Shown one piece after another: positions 8,501 through 14,599 of a stretch of 15,938 nucleotides of DNA (position 1 is the stretch's first letter; each line of letters begins with the position of its first letter). A program made the position numbers and the translations under genes. The DNA comes from CAZQYC01 sp043746555 (GTDB lineage: Bacteria; Pseudomonadota; Gammaproteobacteria; Steroidobacterales; Steroidobacteraceae), in assembly GCA_043746555.1 (NCBI GenBank), contig JAYTQU010000288.1, positions 1 through 15,938 on the forward strand, written 5' to 3'. The notes below the pieces were generated by a model that was not told where the DNA came from, searched no databases, and saw only the letters and a program-made list of their open reading frames with translations.

Positions 8501-9031
8501 TCCGATAGCGAACTCGCTTCGTACTTGATGTATCCCAAGGTCTTTTTGGATTACATGCGCAACAAAACCGAGTATGGGAGTCTTCGCGATCTACCGTCGT
8601 CGATCTTCTTCTACGGCATGCAGCCGGGCGATGAAGTGGCCGTGGACATCGAGCGCGGTAAGACGCTTATCATTCGGTTTATCACCACCAGCGATCCGCA
8701 CGACGACGGCACACGCACCGTGTTCTTCGAGCTCAACGGCCAACCGCGTTCCGTGAAAGTTCAGGACCGCAGCCATGTGGCGTTAAAACCGCCGCGTCGC
8801 AAAGCCGAACCGACCAACCCAAATCACGTCGCGGCGCCAATGCCCGGCACAGTCGCGACCGTCAATGTCGTTGTCGGCAGCAAGGTGAAGCAGGGCGACG
8901 TACTGGTCACCATCGAAGCGATGAAAATGGAAACGTCGGTACGAGCCGAACGCGATGGCGCAATTAGCGAGGTCGTGACGAAGCCAGGGGAAGCGATCGA
9001 CGCGAAGGATTTGTTGTTTGTGTTGGCGTAG
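5558..9031 (+). CDS. pyc: Pyruvate carboxylase (single-chain, biotin-dependent)
   Basis: Anaplerotic enzyme converting pyruvate, bicarbonate and ATP to oxaloacetate in the cytoplasm. The 1157-residue length fits full-length single-chain pyruvate carboxylases. Domains in order: biotin carboxylase (about 15-465) with IANRGEIAIRV, HPGYGFLSEN, the ATP-grasp loop GGGGRGM (175-181) and EVNPRIQVEHTVTE; carboxyltransferase (about 540-810) with TDTTMRDAHQSLLATR (metal-ligand D548), IKDMAGL with K722 as the probable carbamylated metal-ligand lysine, and HFHTHDTSG; a tetramerisation region; and a C-terminal biotin carrier domain with EAMKMET, biotinylated at K1123. All key motifs are intact. The ATG at 5582 would remove eight residues and begin nearer the conserved region (MTTRPIKTLLIANRGE); neither start has a clear ribosome-binding site. 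No biotin protein ligase gene is in the window. The gene ends at a strong terminator, and the 96-bp gap after the GGDEF gene leaves its own promoter possible. Confidence 0.97.
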   Translation: MELNSQSLMTTRPIKTLLIANRGEIAIRVMRAAAELGIRTVAIYSQEDRFSLHRMKADESYLVGAGKTPLEAYLDIDNIVRVAREAHVDAIHPGYGFLSENPQFAEACAAAGMIFVGPSPDTMRRLGNKVSARDLAVAADVPVMPATPPLPDDEKEILKLANQVGFPVMLKASWGGGGRGMRVIEDASQLTENIAAARREARAAFGNDEVYLEKLVRRARHIEVQLLGDSHGNLVHLYERDCTVQRRNQKVVERAPAFFLSDAERSTLCEAALKIGRSVKYCNAGTVEFLQDADTGKFYFIEVNPRIQVEHTVTEAAVGIDIVQAQIRIAEGAQIGSTESGVPLQDDIRLLAHALQCRVTTEDPENNFVPDYGRITAYRSPAGYGVRLDAGTAYAGAIVTRSYDSLLVKVTTWARSPERAIARMHRALWEFRIRGVVTNLRFCDQVITHPQFIDGTYTTKFIDNTPELFRSPKKRDRATRLLNFIGDVVVNGNIEVKDRPRPAQLVEAILPTLTVDSPPAGSKQKLDELGPEKFSQWMLAQKGVLLTDTTMRDAHQSLLATRFRTRDLERIAPYYASLVPNLFSMECWGGATFDVSMRFLKECPWERLAALREAMPNLLLQMLLRSANAVGYTNYPDNVVRYFVEQAAQNGIDLFRVFDSLNWVENMRVAMDAVLNSGKLCEAAICYTGNLLDPNRTKYDLNYYVGLARELKAAGAHIIGIKDMAGLCQPRAAFTLVKALKDDIGLPIHFHTHDTSGIAAAGVLAAIDAGVDAVDGALDSMSGLTSQPNLTSIVEALRYGPRDSGIDPDRLRLLSNYWAQVRQTYAAFESDLRAGASEVYVHGMPGGQFTNLREQARALGIDATEWPEVARAYAQVNDMFGDIIKVTPTSKVVGDMALMMVTSGLTPQMVLDPKTEVAFPESVVQLFRGDIGQPYGGFPEKLQKKILKDIKPLTTRPGQVLPSTDLAKTRADAIEKCGREISDSELASYLMYPKVFLDYMRNKTEYGSLRDLPSSIFFYGMQPGDEVAVDIERGKTLIIRFITTSDPHDDGTRTVFFELNGQPRSVKVQDRSHVALKPPRRKAEPTNPNHVAAPMPGTVATVNVVVGSKVKQGDVLVTIEAMKMETSVRAERDGAISEVVTKPGEAIDAKDLLFVLA

Positions 9032-9065
9032 TCGTCGTTCGGTCGCGGATTCATTTTCCTAATGC

Positions 9066-9095
9066 AAAACGCCCGGAAAAATCCGGGCGTTTTTT
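9066..9095. terminator. Strong bidirectional intrinsic terminator
   Basis: AACGCCCGGA (9068-9077), an AAAA loop and TCCGGGCGTT (9082-9091) form a perfect 10-bp GC-rich stem that two A-T pairs can extend to 12 bp. It runs into TTTT and C on the plus strand. On the minus strand the stem is likewise followed by a T-run (the AAAA before the stem). It lies between the convergent ends of pyc (9031) and the outer-membrane protein gene (9118) and should stop transcription from both sides. Confidence 0.93.
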
Positions 9096-9117
9096 CATTT
9101 TTCGGCGCACCGCAATT

Positions 9118-9816
9118 CTAGTGCGACCAGGGCTTAAATCTCCAAACGACGGCCAGTGAAATATATCGGACGTCGGCAGCGTCTATCTTCGACAGATCGT
9201 ATTCCAAACGCACTATGCCGCTATCGATATTCACGGCGACGCCGAATCCGTAAAAAGGATCGTTGCCGGTGTCATTCGCTTGAAAATACTGGTAAGTCGT
9301 CGACAGAAGCTGGTTGGTAACAGGATCGACGAGTTCATCCTTTCGCTCGAAACGGATCTTCGTCTTCCAGCTGAGCATCCCACCGCGCGCATATACCGAT
9401 ACGACTTCATTGATCGGAAAGCTTCCCATCGCCGAACCAAGCCACCCGGAGTTGCCAAAGTTATCCGTCTCGGTTGTGTAAACTCCGGGGACCAGGGAGC
9501 CCGCGGATGGAGCGGAAACGAGCTTGGATTGCGACGGTGTTCCACCGTTGAAGCGACTCACTTCCACCGAGAGATAGCGGTTGAATTCGAAGCCGACGAA
9601 TGGGGCCCATGCGGTGCCGGTGGATTCAAATCCTTTCAGGCCGGGTGGACCGACGAAAGCGCCGGGTGGACCGACGAAAGCGCTGTTATCGAGACTCAAC
9701 TGGCCAACTGAAATGCCGCCAAGAATCGATGAATCCGAAAAAAAACCTTCTTCCGCATTCGCTTGCGCCGCCGCCAATAGCCCCAAGCACATAAATATCG
9801 GATATCGAATTCGCAT
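9118..9816 (-). CDS. Outer-membrane beta-barrel protein
   Basis: A 232-residue exported protein. The N-terminus (YPIFMCLGLLAAAQANA) is a clear signal peptide, probably cut after ANA. The rest is rich in alternating hydrophobic/polar strands and aromatics (WAPFVGFEFNRYLSVEVSRF, VSVYARGGMLSWKTKIRFE, PFYGFGVAVNIDSGIVRLEY) and ends with the strand VRYISLAVVWRFKPWSH, as in small eight-stranded OmpA-like or OmpW-like barrels. The terminal residue is His rather than the usual Phe, although VVWRFKPW holds aromatics near the end. Close to the mature N-terminus AFVGPPG occurs twice in tandem, from an exact 21-bp DNA duplication. GGAG lies about 10 bases before the ATG. The role is unknown: porin, adhesion or envelope stability are all possible. 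It is last in the minus-strand block and has its own 213-bp upstream gap. Confidence 0.82.
   Translation of the reverse strand: MRIRYPIFMCLGLLAAAQANAEEGFFSDSSILGGISVGQLSLDNSAFVGPPGAFVGPPGLKGFESTGTAWAPFVGFEFNRYLSVEVSRFNGGTPSQSKLVSAPSAGSLVPGVYTTETDNFGNSGWLGSAMGSFPINEVVSVYARGGMLSWKTKIRFERKDELVDPVTNQLLSTTYQYFQANDTGNDPFYGFGVAVNIDSGIVRLEYDLSKIDAADVRYISLAVVWRFKPWSH
9641..9682. repeat. Exact 21-bp tandem duplication inside the OMP gene
   Basis: Two perfect copies of a 21-bp unit lie at 9641-9661 and 9662-9682. Read on the minus strand, each unit keeps the frame and encodes the heptapeptide AFVGPPG (the outer copy starts with the preceding residues of SAFVGPPG). The identity at DNA level points to recent slippage or duplication, and the copy number could vary between strains. 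Confidence 0.9.
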
Positions 9817-9846
9817 GTTACAAGCACTCCATAGTTTGGCCGTGAG

Positions 9847-9915
9847 TTATCTAATGTCTATCTCAAACAGAGAAAAAGACAGATTCACACGATCTGCCTT
9901 CTTAGTTTTCGGCAT
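9847..9915 (-). other. Possible 22-codon leader ORF ahead of the OMP gene
   Basis: In the leader of the outer-membrane protein gene an ATG at 9915, preceded by TAGGA five to nine bases upstream, opens 22 codons beginning MPKTKKADRVN and ending in TAA at 9847-9849. It stops about 30 bp before the OMP start. The second half alternates hydrophobic and polar residues. It could be a regulatory leader peptide or simply chance. Confidence 0.2.
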
Positions 9916-9944
9916 GCGATCCTACCGCGTTACGCACTACATAA

Positions 9945-9971
9945 AACATAACACAAGTCTCACTTTATCAA
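9945..9971 (-). promoter_or_regulatory. Candidate promoter of the OMP gene
   Basis: On the minus strand TTGATA (9971-9966) and TATGTT (9950-9945) are separated by 15 bp, in an AT-rich stretch about 130 bp before the OMP start codon. Spacing is shorter than the 17-bp ideal, so the match is weak. Confidence 0.25.
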
Positions 9972-10029
9972 TAATCGAATCGCCGAACCACGTCCGTAGT
10001 TGGCTTACGATCGCGCTGAATCGTCGACA

Positions 10030-11151
10030 TCAGGAATCGGCGATCCGAATCGCCGACGACCCGGGCAACGTTTCGACGAAGTTTTGACCCATCAGTTTTG
10101 CAGGCGTGAAGTAACCATAGTCGGTTGGTCGCTCGAGCAAACGAGCAGCAATGGCGAGAGCGGCGTGAACGGTCAAGACGTAACCATTTGCGGTTCGTAG
10201 ACGGGCAACTTTCTTTACGCCCGCTGCGTTGATAACTTCGCCCCACACCTCGGTGGGATTGCATTCACGTTCCGTTTTGTCCGGTCCACGTCCGCGCTTT
10301 GCGGCCGCGCGTTTTAGAAACCATCTCACCAATCGACGTCGTAGGAACCAGCGCAGCTTTTGCAATTGCCGCATCTGGCTTGGAAGCTCGGGTTGCCCCG
10401 CGATGTATGTTTCGATGTTGGGTATGCCAGTGGTGAAGTAAGCGGTGCTCACATCGCCCCAAGGAATGGTCACGGCATCGCGCGCGCCATCGCCGAAATC
10501 GATGCGACGACTCTTATAGCCCAGCGGCGTCTCCACAATCTTCCCATCCTTACGAACCCGACCGCCTTGGCCCGCGTTCTCGATCGTTGTCTTCGCCGTG
10601 CCGACACTCGCACGCGAACGCGACTCGAAAGCCAACGACAAATGCGTTGCATCGGGCAATGCCTCGTGCAACTTCGCCGCCATACAATCTGTCGGCACTA
10701 CATCGAATCCGACGCCGGGACACAATACGACACGCGCGCGCTGTGCTTTTTCGTGCAAGCTATGAGCAAGTTCGAATACCTCGATTTCGCCGGTGATATC
10801 CAAATAGTGCACATGCGATGCGAGACACGCTTGCATCAAAAGTCCGGCGGTGGCCGAAAATGGTCCGGCGCAATTCAAGACGAGCTGCACATTTTGCAGC
10901 GCGATGAGCGTCGCGGTTTGATCTTCGATCGAGAACACTCGGCTATCGCAGTTTAATTCTTTGGCGAGCGCAGTTATCGGAGTTGTGCTGCGACCAGCGA
11001 GAATAGGAAGTTGCCCACGGCGCACTGCCTCGCGAGCGATCAATTCGCCGGTATAGCCATTCGCTCCGTATAACAACCATTGCGGCGCAACGCTGCCCGC
11101 AGTTGCGTAATCGTCGGCGTGTGCGTTAGTCGAAAGCGCGGCGTTGGCCAT
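10030..11151 (-). CDS. Saccharopine-dehydrogenase-like NAD(P)-binding protein (COG3268 type)
   Basis: A 373-residue predicted oxidoreductase. After about 22 variable residues a Rossmann motif appears (WLLYGANGYTG, glycine-rich GANGYTG at 29-35), then LPILAGRS, VQLVLNCAGPF, and ASHVHYLDITGE with CPGVGFDVVPTDC. These are typical of the saccharopine-dehydrogenase NADP-binding family and its trans-acting enoyl-reductase relatives, not of true saccharopine dehydrogenase, so lysine metabolism should not be assumed. A basic stretch (RWFLRRRLVRWFLKRAA) about two thirds along could contact membrane or lipid. The substrate is unknown; relatives act on lipid or polyketide-like double bonds. It starts 40 bp after the response-regulator gene and is probably co-transcribed with it. 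Confidence 0.85.
   Translation of the reverse strand: MANAALSTNAHADDYATAGSVAPQWLLYGANGYTGELIAREAVRRGQLPILAGRSTTPITALAKELNCDSRVFSIEDQTATLIALQNVQLVLNCAGPFSATAGLLMQACLASHVHYLDITGEIEVFELAHSLHEKAQRARVVLCPGVGFDVVPTDCMAAKLHEALPDATHLSLAFESRSRASVGTAKTTIENAGQGGRVRKDGKIVETPLGYKSRRIDFGDGARDAVTIPWGDVSTAYFTTGIPNIETYIAGQPELPSQMRQLQKLRWFLRRRLVRWFLKRAAAKRGRGPDKTERECNPTEVWGEVINAAGVKKVARLRTANGYVLTVHAALAIAARLLERPTDYGYFTPAKLMGQNFVETLPGSSAIRIADS
10037..10056. other. Hairpin at the 3' end of the saccharopine-dehydrogenase-like gene
   Basis: TCGGCGAT-CCGA-ATCGCCGA is a perfect 8-bp inverted repeat with a 4-base loop, lying within the last codons of the minus-strand gene (stop at 10030-10032). No T-run follows on the minus strand, so it may act in mRNA stability or be a coding coincidence. 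Confidence 0.4.
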
Positions 11152-11191
11152 TTATTATTCTGCTATCGAAATTCTGCTTATGGATTACTAC

Positions 11192-12484
11192 TTAAGGATT
11201 ACCGGGTGCGGTCGCGATCTCTATTCTATTGTTGCGCTCGGCTACTTGATTCCATGCGCCCGCCGTTAGCGTATCCGATTGCGATGGATATGCAACACTT
11301 GGCTTGCGGCCGCCATCCGCGATGGTCGCTTGAATTGCGCCGCGACCTCCTTGCGTCACGAAATTCACGAGAGCGGTGAGTTCGCTTGACTGTCGTTGTG
11401 TCGCCGTCAACGCGTCGTCGAATGGATTGCCGATCAGATCGCAACGGCGCTGAGGTAGTTCGGCTTTCGCCAACGCATAGCCGTTCACGTTGCGCGTGAG
11501 ACAAAAGTCGCCGGTGAAGTATCCGACTCGAACCTGGCCCTTGAAGCCATCGGCTTGCAGTTGCTCAAAGACCTTGCGAATTAGCTCGACTCGCCCGCCT
11601 GCGAATGGCGGCTCGCCGTACGCGATCGGCAAGACCTCCGTGCGAGTCGAAGGGAATTCGGTCGCTTCGCCGCTCGTGCGATTGCGTAATTCGGCGCGCA
11701 ACGTTTCGATCTGCGTTTGTTGTTCGGCAACGACGATGCCTAGTCGGGCGTTCGCTTGATCGAGCCGCGCTTTGCCGAGTGCGAAGCTGCGCCACAGCAG
11801 CGCGCCGCAGACCAGCGTGGGCAGGAGCGAGAACAATAGTAGTGCCGCGATGAGTCCGCGAGGCGTTGCGGGTCGCGAAGGCGCAGTCTCGTTCGGTTGA
11901 GGCACTTGTATCGCCGAGCGAATTTCATTGCTGATGCGCCGCGCGGCATGTTCCATGCTCGCTTCCAGCGATCGCTTAAGATCGGCCAGATTCTCGCGTG
12001 GCGCGAATGTCGTCGTCGCTATTGGCTGCGGCAACGGTTGCAAAATAGAATGCGGCGCATGCTGAACGAAAGACTGCGGTGCCGAACGCGACACTTCTCT
12101 GTCGCGGCGCTCCGGCAGCAACTTTAATTGATAGAGCGCGCGCGAGACATCCGTTTGCAGCAACGTCTTCGACAACACGCCGACCGCACCTATCGCGCGA
12201 GCCTCGCGCAGATAATCATCACCCTCTTGCGAGGTGTACATCATCACGGGAATCGTTGCAGTGCGCGCGTCGCGTTTGATCGCCTTCACCGCATCGAAGC
12301 CATCCATGCCCGGCATCAAGTGATCCATGAATACGACATCGGGATGCGCTTCGCGCAAATAGTCGAGCGCTTGTTCGCCGGACTCCGCCGTGTCGACGTG
12401 CAAGCCGTGCGTCTCGAGCATGCGGCTCAGTATCACGCGCGCAGAGCGCGAATCGTCGACAACCAGGGCTCGCTTTGCGGTCAT
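11192..12484 (-). CDS. Receiver-domain protein with transmembrane helix and predicted periplasmic C-terminal domain
   Basis: A 430-residue protein whose N-terminal 120 residues form a canonical CheY-like receiver: D10/D11, phospho-acceptor D54 in VVFMDHLMPGMDGF, T84 and K106 (VLSK). A linker rich in P and Q follows (about 125-205). One hydrophobic helix, LIAALLLFSLLPTLVCGALLW (211-231), comes next, then a likely coiled coil (237-270) and a C-terminal domain (about 284-423). That domain has two cysteines (C328, C348) and ends in NNRIEI, which faintly resembles the NRRVEI ending of OmpA-like peptidoglycan-binding domains. There is no DNA-binding, GGDEF, EAL or kinase domain. The predicted topology puts the receiver in the cytoplasm and the C-terminal domain in the periplasm. 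It starts 32 bp after the exported methyltransferase gene and precedes the saccharopine-dehydrogenase-like gene by 40 bp. The partner kinase is not in the window. Confidence 0.85.
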   Translation of the reverse strand: MTAKRALVVDDSRSARVILSRMLETHGLHVDTAESGEQALDYLREAHPDVVFMDHLMPGMDGFDAVKAIKRDARTATIPVMMYTSQEGDDYLREARAIGAVGVLSKTLLQTDVSRALYQLKLLPERRDREVSRSAPQSFVQHAPHSILQPLPQPIATTTFAPRENLADLKRSLEASMEHAARRISNEIRSAIQVPQPNETAPSRPATPRGLIAALLLFSLLPTLVCGALLWRSFALGKARLDQANARLGIVVAEQQTQIETLRAELRNRTSGEATEFPSTRTEVLPIAYGEPPFAGGRVELIRKVFEQLQADGFKGQVRVGYFTGDFCLTRNVNGYALAKAELPQRRCDLIGNPFDDALTATQRQSSELTALVNFVTQGGRGAIQATIADGGRKPSVAYPSQSDTLTAGAWNQVAERNNRIEIATAPGNP

Positions 12485-12516
12485 AGCTACATGAACTTCA
12501 ATCGGTCACGCGAACA

Positions 12517-13311
12517 TCAATGAATCGGCTTGCGAAATTTATAGACGAATTGATCGGTCTTATGCCGCACCGCTGCATCGAAGACCGGTTTGCTGTGGTC
12601 GTCGCTCTCATGACGCAAGACTGTGCTCTCGCTATCGAATACGAATCCCGCCTTCGTGAAATCGCTTTTCACCGTCCGCGGATCGATGCGATGCAATGCG
12701 TCTACCACTTTGGCCGTGTCGCCACCGGCGTTAGCGACGTGATCGAGCACCACCACGACACCGCCAGGCTTTAATGCCCGAAATAAATCCGTAACGACTT
12801 GGGTCGGTTTGCCGAACGGCGCCCTCGCATCTTTGGGCTGCCAGTAAAGATCGTGATACGACATCACAAACAACACGCCATCGAGCGAACCGGGATCAAG
12901 TTGCAATTTGCTTGTGGACACAGTGACTACTTTGGTATTCGCAAGACGATTATTTGCAAAACGCCGTGCAAGTTTATCGCCGGCAAATTGTGCGTATTCG
13001 GGATTGTTGTAAACGATCACCGACCCACTCGGTCCGACGCTGCGAGAGAGTAGTTCGCTGTAGTAGCCGGCACCGGCGAAATAATCGAGCACGTGCATGG
13101 CGGGCTTCACGCCCATGAAAGTTAGCACGGCGAGTGGTTTGCGCCATGCGTCGTCCTCGCTATCGCCGGCAAAGCGTTCGGGATTTTGAACTGCGGCGGC
13201 AATTGCGGGAGGAACGGGCGAGCTGACTTTCGCAAAGGAGGATGGTACGGCGCAAACGCAAAAAAATAGTGCCGCGCCTAATCCGAAGAAACGAAATCGA
13301 GGGGTATTCAT
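12517..13311 (-). CDS. Exported class I SAM-dependent methyltransferase-like protein (COG4798 type)
   Basis: 264 residues from the ATG at 13311, which has GGAG six bases in front; the GTG at 13323 would add four residues and destroy that spacing. The N-terminus is a signal peptide (FFGLGAALFFCVCAVPSSFA, cleavage near residue 27). The mature part holds a Rossmann-type SAM-binding motif I (VLDYFAGAGYYSE, 74-86), MSYHDLYW (150-157), a post-motif LFRALKPGGVVVVLDH (176-191) and ALHRIDP (205-211), features I associate with COG4798 predicted methyltransferases. The substrate is unknown. Export is odd because SAM is a cytoplasmic cofactor, so the protein may be a binding protein, or the hydrophobic N-terminus may serve as a membrane anchor. 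It stands between the alpha/beta hydrolase (113 bp upstream) and the receiver-TM gene (32 bp downstream). Confidence 0.87.
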   Translation of the reverse strand: MNTPRFRFFGLGAALFFCVCAVPSSFAKVSSPVPPAIAAAVQNPERFAGDSEDDAWRKPLAVLTFMGVKPAMHVLDYFAGAGYYSELLSRSVGPSGSVIVYNNPEYAQFAGDKLARRFANNRLANTKVVTVSTSKLQLDPGSLDGVLFVMSYHDLYWQPKDARAPFGKPTQVVTDLFRALKPGGVVVVLDHVANAGGDTAKVVDALHRIDPRTVKSDFTKAGFVFDSESTVLRHESDDHSKPVFDAAVRHKTDQFVYKFRKPIH

Positions 13312-13423
13312 TGCTCGCTCCACCGATCGCTGATTCCGCGGACGCGACCATACTCGTTATTGAGTCCGGCGTCACCCTTCAATCGGGGCGGCTTCAATTA
13401 TTTTTCCGACAACAGATATTGAA

Positions 13424-14242
13424 CTATCGAGTACGCGGCAACGAATGCAAGAACTCGTTGATATATTTGTAGTACGAATCGTATTGGTCGATATCGTTGT
13501 GACCGGCGTCGGGCAATAGTTGCCAGTGTTTTGCGCCCGGCAACGCATCGAACAATCGCTTGGCGTGTACCGGCGGTACGACATTGTCGCGCCCTGCGGC
13601 AATAATCAATACCGGTGCATCGATCTGGGTCGCCAACTCGATGGAGGGGAATCGGTGCTTCAATAGCAGTCTTATCGGAAACATTGGATAGTGCGATTGA
13701 GCGACCAACGCCAAGCTGTCGAACGGCGTCACCAACACCACGCCACCGACGGCGCGGTGCGCCGCGAGATAAGCCGCGACGCCGGAACCTAAACTGCGAC
13801 CCACCACGACGATCTTCTCGGCCGTCACATTAGGTTGTTTGATGACATAGTCGTAAATGGCGAGTGCGTCTTGGCACAGCGCCGCTTCGCTCGGCTTGCC
13901 CGGCGTCTTGCCGTAGTCGCGATAATTTGTAACTAGAAACCGTCGCGCTTGCAGATTCTTCGCGGTAGTCGCGGCATACAACACATCCTCAGCGTTGCCG
14001 CCAAAATACAAGACGATCGCATCGTTGCCGGCGTCGGGATTATCCGACCACCAGCCTTCGATAGGAGTATTTGCATCCACAGAGGGAATCGACACGCGTT
14101 GCGATTGCCATTGCTCGACCAATTGCGGATCGTTCGAAACGCGAAAGAAGATAAAGTCTTCCTGGTTGAGATACAGCCAAACGCACAGTCCGACATAGAT
14201 AGCCGCGGCCAATCCGCCCACTATTAAAAGCGTTGCGCTCAT
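13424..14242 (-). CDS. Membrane-anchored alpha/beta hydrolase
   Basis: A 272-residue alpha/beta-hydrolase-fold protein. Residues 4-24 (TLLIVGGLAAAIYVGLCVWLY) form an N-terminal transmembrane anchor. The nucleophile elbow is GRSLGSG with S150; D219 (AAGRDNVVPP) and H248 (DAGHNDI) complete a standard catalytic triad. LYFGGNAEDVLYA probably supplies the oxyanion loop, and NYRDYGKTPGKPSE is typical of the BEM46/ABHD13-like group of serine hydrolases. Likely an esterase or lipase-like enzyme tethered to the membrane; whether the catalytic domain faces cytoplasm or periplasm is not clear, though one N-terminal anchor with little positive charge before it allows a periplasmic location. The substrate is unknown. 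It follows the 36-aa membrane protein gene by 80 bp, across a stable hairpin. Confidence 0.88.
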   Translation of the reverse strand: MSATLLIVGGLAAAIYVGLCVWLYLNQEDFIFFRVSNDPQLVEQWQSQRVSIPSVDANTPIEGWWSDNPDAGNDAIVLYFGGNAEDVLYAATTAKNLQARRFLVTNYRDYGKTPGKPSEAALCQDALAIYDYVIKQPNVTAEKIVVVGRSLGSGVAAYLAAHRAVGGVVLVTPFDSLALVAQSHYPMFPIRLLLKHRFPSIELATQIDAPVLIIAAGRDNVVPPVHAKRLFDALPGAKHWQLLPDAGHNDIDQYDSYYKYINEFLHSLPRTR

Positions 14243-14254
14243 TCTGCGCAGGTC

Positions 14255-14275
14255 ATAGCAAGGATTGCTATTTTT
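14255..14275 (+). terminator. Weak terminator-like hairpin
   Basis: ATAGCAA-GGA-TTGCTAT followed by TTTT on the plus strand. The stem is only 7 bp and AT-rich, and no plus-strand gene runs into it, so it may be accidental or may limit antisense transcription. Confidence 0.25.
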
Positions 14276-14284
14276 CTCAACCTG

Positions 14285-14315
14285 CTTCTGCCGCGATTGC
14301 GGCGCGCGGCGGAAG
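14285..14315. other. Stable GC-rich hairpin between small ORF and hydrolase gene
   Basis: CTTCTGCCGCG (14285-14295) pairs with CGCGGCGGAAG (14305-14315) over 11 bp with one G-T pair and a 9-base loop. It begins eight bases beyond the stop codon of the 36-aa ORF on the minus strand. No T-run follows, so it is more likely an attenuator or an mRNA-stabilising structure than a complete intrinsic terminator. Confidence 0.5.
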
Positions 14316-14322
14316 AGGTGTG

Positions 14323-14433
14323 TTACGCAAATATCAGCGAAAGCATCGAGACAGTCATGAGCGTGGCGAGAACAAACACACTCACTGAAATCACGCGGTT
14401 CAAAAAGGTTTCTTGAAAAATGGCGGTGTTCAT
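14323..14433 (-). CDS. Small single-pass membrane protein (36 aa)
   Basis: A 36-codon ORF. It starts at the ATG at 14433 with a good ribosome-binding site (GGAG seven bases in front) and ends in TAA at 14323-14325. The first 13 residues, MNTAIFQETFLNR, are soluble and end in a charged residue; the other 23 (VISVSVFVLATLMTVSMLSLIFA) form one continuous hydrophobic helix that ends at the C-terminus. This is the architecture of bacterial small membrane proteins that modulate transporters or kinases, but I recognise no family. It could also be a hydrophobic toxin-like peptide, although no antisense RNA is visible. A GC-rich hairpin follows directly. Its neighbours are the PIN gene (upstream, 166 bp) and the alpha/beta hydrolase (downstream). 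Confidence 0.65.
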   Translation of the reverse strand: MNTAIFQETFLNRVISVSVFVLATLMTVSMLSLIFA

Positions 14434-14599
14434 AAAAGGTCTCCAGTAGTTAAGCCTTCAGCAAACAATACCGATGAGTTCGCCGCGTCCAGCAAGTTTG
14501 TGATAATCGGTCAATTCGCGGCGCAAGCGGCCATGGCGACGATGTGAATTGAAACGCGCCAAAGTCTACGATTCGCGGCTACCGGTGAGCGCCGGATAG

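Noticed and set aside
10360..10956. Plus-strand ORF of 198 codons opposite the saccharopine-dehydrogenase-like gene
   Set aside because: No recognisable motifs. The minus-strand gene has a clear Rossmann motif over the same bases.
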